A stretch of DNA of 64,000 nucleotides, taken from the NCBI GenBank assembly GCA_030248195.1, contig JASAND010013541.1:1-64000 (forward strand), given 5' to 3'. The notes beneath the pieces are model-generated. The model did not search any database. It had not been told where the DNA came from and worked only from the letters and a program-made list of their open reading frames with translations. Origin of the DNA: Trissonchulus latispiculum (Eukaryota; Nematoda; Enoplea; Enoplida; Ironidae). The translations under genes were made by a program, and so were the position numbers. Positions 36,513-48,416 of the stretch are shown here, piece after piece (the stretch's first letter is position 1; each line of letters starts with the position of its first letter).

Positions 36513-39433
36513 TAAATCCAACTGCTAACTAACTGTGAACAATACGGTTCAAAGCTTTATCTATGGATTTGCATTTCACTGCGTTTTACACAAAGTCTGA
36601 AATTGTTATTAGAAAAATAATTAACGGTAATCCCCTCTTGAAACAACATATTCAAATTTGGTATCGATGAGTTGTCGACCTGAGGCCACAATAGCCCTAT
36701 CTTATAGCCCTAGTATTCAATAGCCCTAGTAATTGTCCTATTTTCCCAGAGTTTGACACAAAAAATGGAGACAGATAAGGGGAGGGTTAAGGATATGCTT
36801 TGTAGGGTGTGGATGCAGGGCAGGGGTTGTTTGTGTCACGGACCTTATGGACGCTAGAGTGGACGAAGTAAAGAAGAATATCAGTACAGAATCTCAACCT
36901 GTTTAGTACACCGACTTTCCTTCTACTGACAGAGCCAGCCTGGCACAATCGAGCAAAGCTAAATTTAAACTCGAACTGTTCGAAAAATTCAAGTTTGAAA
37001 ACTGTAGGTGATACATTCTTTAGAGTGGGCCTACATTCGCACTGAATTGCACCTCATTTCAGTTGGTGATCCAGGTATAGTACTGTCAGGGAAGAAATAC
37101 CAGAGAGCTATACCAGGAAGGAACCAACCAGCTTTCAGGCTGAAGCTGACACGAACAATGATCAGAGTAGATAGTTTCTTTAGTTTTTTCTAGGTATATA
37201 TTCCACATTGACTGGTTGCATTCTGTATTATCTAATCTGATTTCTCAAAAACGACGCAGAAATTTATGTTAGATATGCTTGATTATTTTAACAACGTATA
37301 ACAAGCCCCTTTAACTATATTGCTGTGTAATTCAACTCAGAATCAAAGAATCTGGACGAAAGCGGTGAAACGAGAAATTTAGAGTTTACATCGTTTCCCA
37401 GCGACTGAGTGAAAGACTAAAAACACAGTTTCGATCTGCCTTGATTATTTTGTCTGTGATACTGATTACAGGCAAGTCGCTTATATAGTGTACATTTGAT
37501 ATTAATAAAAAAGGATAATCAGTATTGGTTTGGTTTTATTAATGCCCATTCTAGGCAATCCTAAGAGCAGAAGTACCCCTTTCTTCAGAGCTGAAATGCA
37601 TAGATAACAAAAAGTGATTAAAATAATCCAGTTAACTCACTATTAAGTCTGACGATAATAGAAAAATTGGGTTTTCCTGAAGACTCCTAAAACGCCGATC
37701 CACTGATGATAGCTTCAGGCTTTTTCTAATTACATTTTGAAGACGGAGCTACTGCTGTGTTAAAACAATATTATGCTGCATTGAGATAGGTACTTTTTGT
37801 TGTTTCTTGGAAATTTTGTCATATTCGAGCTGTCCTTTTACGTAAATACAAGGATCTCAGCATGAAATGGGGATCTTAAATAACATAAACTTTAAGATAA
37901 TAATAAGAGCTGTATGCATTTCCTCATCTTGTATGCAATAGGCAATAAGCATAGAATGCAATTATTGTACGTAGATGTCGATGTCACTGAAGTTAACTAC
38001 TATAAAGTCTTCAGCAGTCTCTGTTTGGCTTTGAACTTAATTATTCACTAATAAATAATAAAAATATTTATTGATATTTATTAATGACTAATATTAAATA
38101 TATATATATATAAAAACAAAATAAACGTTATGGGTTTGATCTCTGTCTGAGACTCAGATTTCTACGTCTTACTTATTAGATTCTAATTCTTTCAAGAATA
38201 TACCTGTACTTGGTGGTTCATTGCTAGGTGTGGCTGCGGCATATCGCAAACCACAACTCCAAAATTTGAAACAGGGAAGACAGTTATGAAAGATAAAGAA
38301 CTGCAGAAGCTGTTCAAATATCAGGTTGAATCAAAATATATTCTCAGAAAAACTTATTTAGAAGTTTTCTTACAGGTTCTAGAATCTGTGGAAAATCTCT
38401 AGAATCTTCGAGTCTCGATGTGTCTTAAAGTGCCCTGAACCATTCTTATTTCTTTTACGATAGTTAAAATTTACGAGCCCTTTCTGAGTGACACTAACCG
38501 GCAATCTTAGAGAAATACTTTTATTAACTATGCAATATCTGGATTTTCAAAGTAGTAACCTTTCAACGAAAAGATTTCATGGCCTGTTAAATGATCACTT
38601 CTAGATAGGTAAGGCCGGGACGAAACATAAGCTGAAGATAAATAGCGTTGGGAGGTGGATTTTGGTGAAAAGAGGAATCACGGTAATGGAATGTAAACTT
38701 TGGTTCAGTAACATAATGAAGACTGGAGTCTTGTTTTTGTCCATGGCAGATTCAACACAAACAGAAGCTTTCTATCTGACTTCGGCTACAGATTTTGTGC
38801 AAATTTTTGATGCGAGAAACTGAAGAAAATATAATGAAATCTGGGCATCGTATCCTTTAGACTTTTAGACAGCTCCTACTGATCTGTATCACAGCATGTG
38901 AAGAATTTATAAAAACCGAGTGACTGTTGAAACACATTTTACCGTTCAAAAAATTTTAAAGACCAAACTTGTGTGTACATAAAGTGTCCATATCTAGCAA
39001 AGAGGGATCCAGTACTATCGGACACTTCGTATTTCGTTGAGAAAAAATAAACGGGGGCATAGAGACGCCAAAGCGTACGCCTCATTGGTGGAGATAATTC
39101 AGAAGATTTCTTTTGCCTAGCCATGCACACTCTCAAAGTGGTTTGGAAATTGAGAGCTACTGGAAGAGGTCTCGCTCCAAAAAGTTTCGGAAATTTATGA
39201 GCTTATACGTTGCTATCTAACTACTCTTCTTTCCCAACCTAGAGCCGTTCGGTAGCTTAATCTCATTTTAACCTGCTGTGCTACTAAATGTTAATTTGTG
39301 ATTCTCGTCAGAAAGTCAACTCTGGGAGATTTCATAACGGTTCCTGCTAGAGCTTTCAAGCAAAACACCTAGAGTTGATATTTGGGAATCTAGCAACAGT
39401 TTGCGTTCGCTTAATACCAATTTTATGAAAGGA
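36513..39433. other. Intergenic, no gene seen
   Basis: About 2.9 kb of AT-rich DNA with a short (ta)n tract near 38.1 kb. No frame longer than 70 codons, no domain and no splice-compatible exon chain is visible on either strand. Confidence 0.4.
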
Positions 39434-39441
39434 GTTTACAA

Positions 39442-39868
39442 TAGAGATGAGCACGGGCCGGATTTTTTCGGCCCGGCCCGCTGGCAAAATTTTTCGGCCC
39501 GGCCCGGCCCGGCCCGCTCCAAGATTCGGCCCGGCCCGGCCCGGCCCGCTCCAAGATTCGGCCCGGCCCGGCCCTCAAAAAGAAAATTTCCAAAATTTTA
39601 CTAACAATATTATTTCAAAGGCTCCAATTTAATATGGAAACGCTAAAATATGCTACAAAATGTTAAATTTTGCTGTAAAATAGCCAGAATGAGTAGATAT
39701 TTAGCTAATTTTAGCGATTTTAGAAGATTTTCTATGGTCGATCCGGCCCGTTTCGGCCCGCGCCGGCCCGCAGTTAAAAATTTTCTCGGCCCGGCATGGC
39801 CCGGCCCGCTAACAAATAGATGTCGGCCCGGCCCGGGCCGGGCCGACGGGCCGAAATGCTCATCTCTA
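39442..39868. mobile_element. hAT-like MITE rich in GGCCC (427 bp)
   Basis: The terminal inverted repeat tagagatgagcacgggccg pairs with cgggccgaaatgctcatctcta and is flanked by 8-bp repeats gtttacaa and gtttgcaa (7 of 8 match). An 8-bp duplication and this style of terminus are those of hAT elements. The subterminal regions are tandem ggcccggcccg. No transposase is encoded. Confidence 0.8.
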
Positions 39869-39876
39869 GTTTGCAA

Positions 39877-40711
39877 GGCTAATAGATAGACTAACAATCA
39901 GCAGTCAGTTATCTGGTCTACACAATAAGCTAACAGAGCCGTTGCAGTAGTGAGTCCAAACATTTGCAGCCGGGATAAGACAGTCCTCATTGTCAAGTTC
40001 TTAGATATTGAGTGTGGGGAAATAATGTTAGAAAAAAATTGTAATCACCTTGAAAGAATTGACTAATAGCTTTACTTAAATTGCCATCATTTCCGTTTGT
40101 GCACCGTCGAATTAGTGTCCAATAAATTATTCAGTATAATTTTTTGCTACATGACTTCTTATGACTTTCATGAAAAATTTAAATGCTTGAAAGTCTAGCA
40201 TGCCACAAGGAAGCAGCTATAAAGACTAAATCTGTGTGTTACGTGTTACTCCATTCGATACACTCAAGGAGATCCTGATTAATTTTGTGCTATATTCCGA
40301 GACTCTTTGTACTGGCCTGTAAGTTTTCACACTGTTACATATCATACAGACGACCGTATAAGACATCACCTTTCGAACAACAAATTTAATAGTGCATATA
40401 TGTACATACGTAAACGGCAAAACAAGCAATGATAATAATACAGAGCAGATTATGAAATTTGGGTTCACGTTCATGTCGAAATTTATGTTCACCTTCATAT
40501 GGATTTGTTTATAAATATTATATTATAACTACGTACTTTGTAAAATTCTGAACTCATCTAACAAACTGAAAAAATTATAATTACCAGAAACAATAATTTG
40601 TGAGGAAGTTTAAGTTCTTTACTCATTGGAGACTAATAGCCTACTAAATATTCCCATTTTAGTTCACCTCCCCCTGAAATACTCATGAATTACAAATTAC
40701 AAAATAAGTTA
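39877..40711. other. Intergenic, downstream of the DOMON gene
   Basis: This should include the 3' UTR of the minus-strand DOMON gene. I find no clear polyadenylation signal close to its stop and no other feature. Confidence 0.4.
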
Positions 40712-41137
40712 CTAAAACTGCCTATAGTAGCCACCGTATCTATTCTGTCCATAGAAGGAGTAGGGATCCTGATACTGCATATAAGGCACTGCATAGGAAT
40801 ATTGACCATTTGCATAATCGTCCGGAGCCGGATTATTTTCTCCAACTCGTTCCTGCCAATCACGGAAAGTGGTGTCCGTTCCCTGATTAGCTGACTCTTC
40901 ACCGGAAGCCCCGCCTCTCATGTCATGTGACTTTGCAGATGGTGGAGTCCCGCCCCCTCCTGTTCCCCCATTGGCTGTTGCTGTGGTGGCGACTGAGTAG
41001 GGACGAGCATAACCATAGACAGGCTTCTCTACCATGTGACCAACCGGAGGGGGAACCACAAGTCCCGGGCCCATCATCGAGCCAGGGTGTTTGTAGGTGC
41101 TTCCAGGGTAGGTACCATAACCATTACTATAGTTGTC
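40712..41137 (-). CDS. DOMON gene exon: cytoplasmic tail and stop
   Basis: 426 bp from acceptor TTTTAG to TAG. It encodes about 141 residues rich in Tyr, Gly, Pro and Asn, such as [15 protein letters not shown] near the start and [18 protein letters not shown] near the end, with no Cys. Many tyrosines could be phosphorylated or drive self-association. Confidence 0.8.
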   Translation of the reverse strand, partial: DNYSNGYGTYPGSTYKHPGSMMGPGLVVPPPVGHMVEKPVYGYARPYSVATTATANGGTGGGGTPPSAKSHDMRGGASGEESANQGTDTTFRDWQERVGENNPAPDDYANGQYSYAVPYMQYQDPYSFYGQNRYGGYYRQF

Positions 41138-43566
41138 CTAAAATGCATAAACAGTCTTGGAGTGACCATAAAAGAAAACTTAACACCTTCCGAATGTCTG
41201 GTCTTTTGTCAACCAACTTCTCTTATAGACATCGTGTATGGTTTAATCATTTGTGGGTTTCAGTAGTCGGCTATAACGATTCCAATTAATTTTAGCCTTT
41301 CGTTCGAGCATTTTTTCAAGATGAAAAATCTTGTAGTAAAGGAAGGGAAAGGAGAATTTTAGGACTTCGACTTCACATATTATGTCATAACAGAATTACT
41401 AGAAAAATTGTGATTGTTTTATTCGTCACTGCACTCAATTTTAATTATCACCAACCAAGCGAGAACCAAAGTGCTTAAGCCCAGCATACCACATCTGTGA
41501 GTAAGAAATCACTTTGTAACCAATGTGTTGAAACAAAATAATGCTGCAAGTGAAAGAAAGTGGCGTTTATGTGACCGCTTGTGCTTGTTTCTGCTATTTT
41601 GCAATTTCTGAGGAAGTGTGCTGATTGCTGTTAAATAAAAGTAGGTATGTGTTTGGTTCTCAGCATGATCTTTCAAGTTAAAGGAAGTGCTAGTTTCGTT
41701 TCGTTTTACGAGAGTTCATTTCGTTACCTGATTCCTTTCGATAAGCTTTACCAAGTATACAACAAGACGTGCAATTTAATTTCTTTGGTATGTCAAGAAA
41801 TAATCAAGAAGTAATCATCAGGGATGGAAACTGGGTCGTGGGTCATTGGGTCATGGGTCGTTTGGGTCGCTATTTCTGCACGGGTCACTGGGTCTTGGGT
41901 CACTAATTGCGGAAAACCTTTGGGTCAGGGTGGGTCTGGGTCAAGCTTCCTATGGGTCACTTTGGGTCTGGGCCAGCAATTTTAGTGGGGCTTTTTGAGT
42001 CTGGGTCACAGGGAACTTGCCAAATCTTTGAAGTTTCAATTTTCGTGGTGGAAATTTAGCTAGTTTTAAAGGTAAACCTACCATTTCTGAAAAATTTTCG
42101 CGTCTACTTTTCGCGATCACTAACTTTCGCAGAAATCACTATAGTTAGGTGTGACTTGCTCTGCTATTCTATATGAGTTTGGTCACATAGTAAAAGAACG
42201 TATGCTAAAGTGGAGACATTTCGGTAGATTTTAGTTTACCGCATCAACCACTCAGGTCTCAGTTTAGCTGGTTTTTTTGTAAGAAAAACAACCAATTGGT
42301 CTAGTCTCACAAAATGAGTGGAATGTACTTATTCTTGGATTTTACCAAAAATTAAGAAAGTTAGAAAATTCAAAAATACTGCACAACGGGACAATCTTGG
42401 TTAGAGTCAATCTGTGTAACGTTATTTTATTGAGTCATTTGGGTCTGGGTCACGCAACCGTTTGAGTCATTTGGGTCTGGGTCACTAAATTTTAAAATTT
42501 TAAGGGTCATCTTGGGTCTGGGTCAAATTTGCGTTTGGGTCGAGTGGGTCTCGTGACCCAGATTCCATCCCTGGAATCATACACCTAATTCTACATACTC
42601 CTGTTAGAAGTAGTTCAGCGTGTGCCGCACCTCAAAAATTTGTGCTGTGCAGCAAGCTGTGAATCTAAGCAGCCACAACTTACCCTTCCCGCTGAAGGAT
42701 CGGGACCATATGCTGAGTAAAAGATAGGTTTACAATTCTCAAGTGTATACTACAATAAGTTTCTTCCTTACAAGTAGTCTGAACTTTTACAACAGACGTT
42801 ACGTATTAAATTAAACTGTCTCAAACAACAACATAAGAATGATAATGTTAGTTACTAATTATCGTTGCAGCTAACAGTTATACATGGACATGCTGGTTAA
42901 TAAAAGCGTAGGTTATAACCATACAGTGCTGCATTAAAACCGCATTAAAACTTACATAGATTTGCTTGGACTTGGACTTTTTAGTTCGTACAATCAAACA
43001 TATGGCAAAGATGATCGCGAGAACTATCAAGAAACAGGCAACACCAATAATGATATAGTTACGAATTTCTGCAGAATCGTCGGTGATCACTGAAATAGGC
43101 AGAAGTCATTGTCATTAAAAATATTTTACTTCAAATTTTAGCTTATTTTTCTGACAGTCTGAGCGCGCCAGTAGATCAACCAAAATTAAATGAGATACTC
43201 ATGAAAATGAACAACAATATCAACTGGTGGTACTATTTAATCGTTTTGTTAATAACATTGGTTGATTTCTATTTTCTAAGATTAACGTTCGTTGCATACC
43301 TGATTGTACATAGATAGAGTCAGGATCAAAATCCATATCTTCTATCCTATTTTGTTGACGCTTAACTTCAGCTTTGAGGATCTCTTCCAGTCTTTCAGCG
43401 GAGAGAGGACCAGTGCTACGATCTAACGTAATCTCAGCATCGGCGACCACACTGCCTTTCCTACAATTGAACACGTGAATTACGAAAGTACAGCTGTTGA
43501 TATTCGATATAAAAAGAAGTAAATTTGACATGCTGGTATATTTTTAGCTTGTTAGATCGTATATTG

Positions 43567-43604
<38 letters not shown>

Positions 43605-46600
43605 AGATTGTTATATTGCTTGCAATATACTGTTTGCAATGAGAAACATAAAATACCGTTTTGTTGCCGAGGCTTTCAGTTTCCTCCCACTGCAATTACT
43701 CAATTAGTTAGTGTGCAAGGAAAGCAGGTTAGGAAAGACTGACACTCTTATGTCGAAATGAGCTCAGAATGGCCATTGTTGGATACCCGACCAACCTAAT
43801 TCGGATCTTTTCAGGATAACCCACCCCAGGCCCAGATACCGCAAAACTTGATCAAATGAACTGAAATTTGGTATGGGTATGTTCTCGACCACGCTGAGTT
43901 CAAATATCGCAAAATTTTTCGATTTCGCGAAATTCGATTTTTTTCGATTCGTAAGGGGGGACCAAGGGGAACCGAAAAATTGTTCGTCTGCGATTTTGCT
44001 GAAAAGTTGTATTCAGAGGGTTTCGAGGGCGCAGAACACGAATCTGAAGTTAATTTTTCGATTCAACTTTTTGTTAGCTCACTATAAGCTTACATCTTAA
44101 GCTTAGAACCTTAGCTTATATTGAGCTAACGAAAAGCTGAATCGAAAAATTAACTTCAGATTCGTGTTCTACGCCCTCGAAAACCTTTGAATACAACTTT
44201 TCAGCAAAATCGAAGACGAAAAATTTTTCGGTTCCCCTTGGTCCCCCCTTACGAATTGAAAAAATCTAATTTCGCGAAATCGAAAAATGTTGCGATATTT
44301 GAACCCAGCGTGGTCGAAAACATACCCATCCCAAATTTCAGCTCATTTGATCAAGTTTTGCGGTATCTGGGCCTGGGGTGGGTTATCCTGAAAAGATCCC
44401 CTAATTCTTTCATATTTATCCTGACTGATGCAAACTGTCCAAGCTTCTGCTTCTTCACTAGTGGGCCCTGTTTTAACGGTGCTCAGTCCGTGAGGTACTC
44501 ATGTTGTGCTTTTCCTTGTTGTCCCCAGAACCACAAGCAGTTGGTCGAAACAAACAGGAAGGCTAGCCGGATATAAAGTCAGGCAATATTATAGTGACAA
44601 AGCGTATTTCAATTGTTACAGTATACCTGAAGCCTAAATAAATGTAACTTTCGCTAACATTAACTTACAAGAATTCCACAATCCTAACACTTTCAACACC
44701 CAAAAGACCTGCATCAGCCAGCACCTTTTTCAGCTGAAATGCAAAAAGAAACAGATGACGTAAACCTTTGTTCAAATCTCTCAATCACATTTGTCAATAT
44801 TTACAGTTTCAAATAAAATCAAATACTAATTGCTGAAAAGGTGACACTTCACACTTCGTATTAGGCCACTTCAAATTTGTAAGAACCAGCAATATTGACA
44901 CAAAATTTTATTCACAAGAGTCCTGAAATCTATCTATCTTGTGCTAAATTTCAAGGGTTGACTTTTGACAAGTATGAAAGTTTTATGAAAACTGAGTAAT
45001 AAATGTAGTCCAAAACACAAATATTCAGATTTATCGTACAGGAAGCGAAGCACTAAATTTTACTATATAATTTGTTTGTATATGTATATAAGCTTACAGC
45101 ATCTGTGACTTTGATCGACAGTAGCTCATATTTTGGCGACTTTTCCTCCGTCAGTCCATCATTCCATTCCTCGTTGGGTAGTTTCACCTTAATTCTGAAT
45201 TGTTGACTTGTGCCCTGTCGCAGCACTAAAAAGAATATACTTAAAATTGCGGTAATAGGCCTGAATAAAGGAAGAGGAGAATTCAAGCATCAAGATTTAT
45301 AAAATTCGAAATTTAGAATCAAAAACGATAAAATCGTATGTCATTTATGTAGTCTTGGTCATAAGTACTTAGTTGCAATAGTTGTGAATGTTATGAGGAA
45401 AGGCATTAAGCAATTCTCAATAATTTTGCCAAGGATGCATACCATCTCCTGGTTTGGCAATCTTGACAGGTGGCGTTGGTTTGGGCTGTTTGGCTGTCGG
45501 GGCAGCTGGAGTTGGCTCTGGCTGTGGCTCGCCTTCTGGTTCCGGTTCAGGCTCCGGATGGGCGTGTCCATCCGGTTGTTTCTTTGGACACTCCATCAAA
45601 CAAATCCGATCCTCGGAGCGAACCGGAGTAAATTCGTGTTGTCCGATTTCACCAGAGTAGCCGGTTGGACCGCCACTGACCGGATACAGGAAGTAGACAC
45701 ACTTGGTAAGATCCGCATCGTTAGGGGCATCGAGGGTTGTGACGGTTCTGGTAAAAGTGAATCTGAAGAGACCATCTTCGTATGTACCATCCACGTTGAA
45801 AATGTCCTGATTTGCGTCCACAGGTGGTTCAGTGTAGCCGGCGCTATGTCTAAAATAAGAAGATATGTACAAATAAAATGTTTACAGAAATGTTAAGTTC
45901 GATGCTCAGCTCAACTTTTGACGATAAATCTAGTAGTATCATAAGATGGTGAAGTAATATTTTTGAGCTGGAACCATCACGTTTACATAATGCTTTCCTC
46001 GTTGTCAATGGAAATGAGTCTTAAATTCAAAATAATTCAAAATTTCAAACTAAAATGTATATATAAAGCAAAATATTGCTAGCTATACTATTGGATATGC
46101 TAGAAATCGAAACTTATAAGTCCCGATCAACATAAAATAAATGTCTAACCTGTCAAATATTTGTGCGACTCCTGTTTCATCAACCCTTCCAACAATGAAA
46201 TCGGCATTTTCCTAAAAATAGAAGTATATGGGAGTGTTGGTAGCGAAAATCTGTCTTACGTTATCATATTGAGCGATCATGTTAGTTCCACCGCTATGTA
46301 GGATCTGACTAATCCATAAGCAATTTTGAACATAAGCAATTTTGCAGTTTGCAAATTACCACTTTAATTTTTTCAGTACAGGGCTAAATACACTTAGACC
46401 GCTGGTACAAGGTCGTGAGCTCATTACAATTCAATCTGAGAAAGTTTTATGCGTCAATTGATCATTAAGTACCTTAGATATCTGTCAACATGATAAATAT
46501 TGTAAGTGCTTGCGTACCATTTGTCCTGTTTCAGAGAAGCCAATCCCAGTCCACTGATCTGCATGCATTTTGCTTTCGATAGTGAAAACAACATCCATTC

Positions 46601-48349
46601 CTTTGCGAACCCAGCTGGCCGTATATTTGTCGGAAGCATCCGAATAATAGCCGACACATTCATCTGGATAGGTTGGCGGCTTTGGCTTTTCTGAAACAGA
46701 TGATTATCACAACTAGAAGACTATATTTAGCAAAAATTGTAAATAGTGATTACCAAATTGACCTCTAGAAATATTGCTAAAAGCTCTGGTAAATGATAAA
46801 CTTTGATTTAGGTAGTTAGTCATGTTTCCAGAATACAACAAGCAAGTTCTACATACATGCTCCTGGAAATACATAACTACTGGATAAAGCTAAAGCTAAT
46901 ACCCAAAACTACGATTATCATAATCGTCCAGCTAGTAGTCAGCTTTGAAATTTTTGTCAAATGAGTTTAATACGTTTCCTCAGTTTACAGCTTACAGCCT
47001 ATAACATATAACATACAATTCGTGAGCACTGCATGTTATCGTATTGTACTACTGCAAATTTTAATGTTCTAACCGTGGAAGTTAATGGTAAGCATTCCTC
47101 TATTATTAGGTCCATGATACTTCAGTATATCTGGAATGTAGAAGGTATTGGCCGAGTCTCCAGCCAACTCCAACCCAGACGGTGGATTATGAGTAAACTG
47201 TCCCTGGAGTTGACCTTTGGCCCAAATAACTGTCATGTTCTGAGGAGTAATACTGTGATCTGCGCCATCCTCAGCTGAAATGGAAACAAAATACTACAAC
47301 TATAAAAGTTCATCTAAATAACGGAATTAAAAATGCATTGAAAACGTAAGCCATTGTCGACAACACAATCTTTACTAGCTAAGGTTAACATTTCATTAGT
47401 TCACATTTCAGTAATTTAGACAAAAAATATTGTCTTGGTGTACCTTGCAGGGGTTTTCTAAACATAATCGTCGTTATTCCATCTTCTTCATAGCCCAACG
47501 CAGCTGTGAGACTGTCCTTGCCGTGATAAAAGGAGTCAGTTCTGGGGGTGGCTCGACTAATGCTGTAGTAGTCACCGATTCGGCTAATCTCACCAAAAGC
47601 CGATCCTACTACCATATCCATACAGTCCATTGGGTGTAACTGGCCTCCTAGAAAAAGTCAAATGATTTGTCATTTCTAATAATAAGCTTAATTTGAATAT
47701 TGCATAATCCCAGAGCTAGAAGCATTTTTTAATGAACATAAGGATAAAATAATACAAGACCTTTTGCAGCGAAAATCTACATTACATTTGATTTGACCAA
47801 TTTTAAAGATAATTTTAATTTTGTCTCTTAATTCGTGTCAAACGAAAGAAAATTCTACCACTGAAGGGCTCGGAGGCTGGTTCAGGATGGGGCTCAGAAT
47901 CAGGTTTTGGTTCTGCTTCAGCCGAGGGTTCTGGTTCAGCGTTGGGTTCAGGATGTGCCTCAGGGGCGCTTTCACCTAAAATGGAGCAGCAACATAGCTT
48001 ATCTATTTGATGTCGACAATATCACATTATATATGTCTGGCAAATATATATGTCATTATGGCAAAACCAAAGTGTCATCAAGCATTCAGGAAATTGAATG
48101 CAGCTATTAAATTAAATGTAAATAAACGTGACTGTCTGGCCACTGGGCAAGCATAGGTTTTATAAAATCAAGTATATATAAAATAAAGTAATGGTGCAAT
48201 AATCCTGTGAAGCAAGACTTTACCACTTCCTTACCCCCTGGTGCTGGCTCCACGTAGGCCTCAGGCGCAGCATCAGCCTGCCGTTTGCGTCTGCTAATAA
48301 GCGGCTGTCCATCTTCTGTAATAGAAATTCTAATAATTAAAACTAGAAT

Positions 48350-48416
<67 letters not shown>

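Noticed and set aside
39401..39897. Pro/Arg/Gly-rich frames on both strands
   Set aside because: They are translations of tandem GGCCC in the hAT-like MITE.
45384..45896. 170-codon plus-strand frame rich in Trp, Leu and Gly
   Set aside because: It is the antisense shadow of the DOMON and Pro/Glu linker exon at 45,443-45,849.
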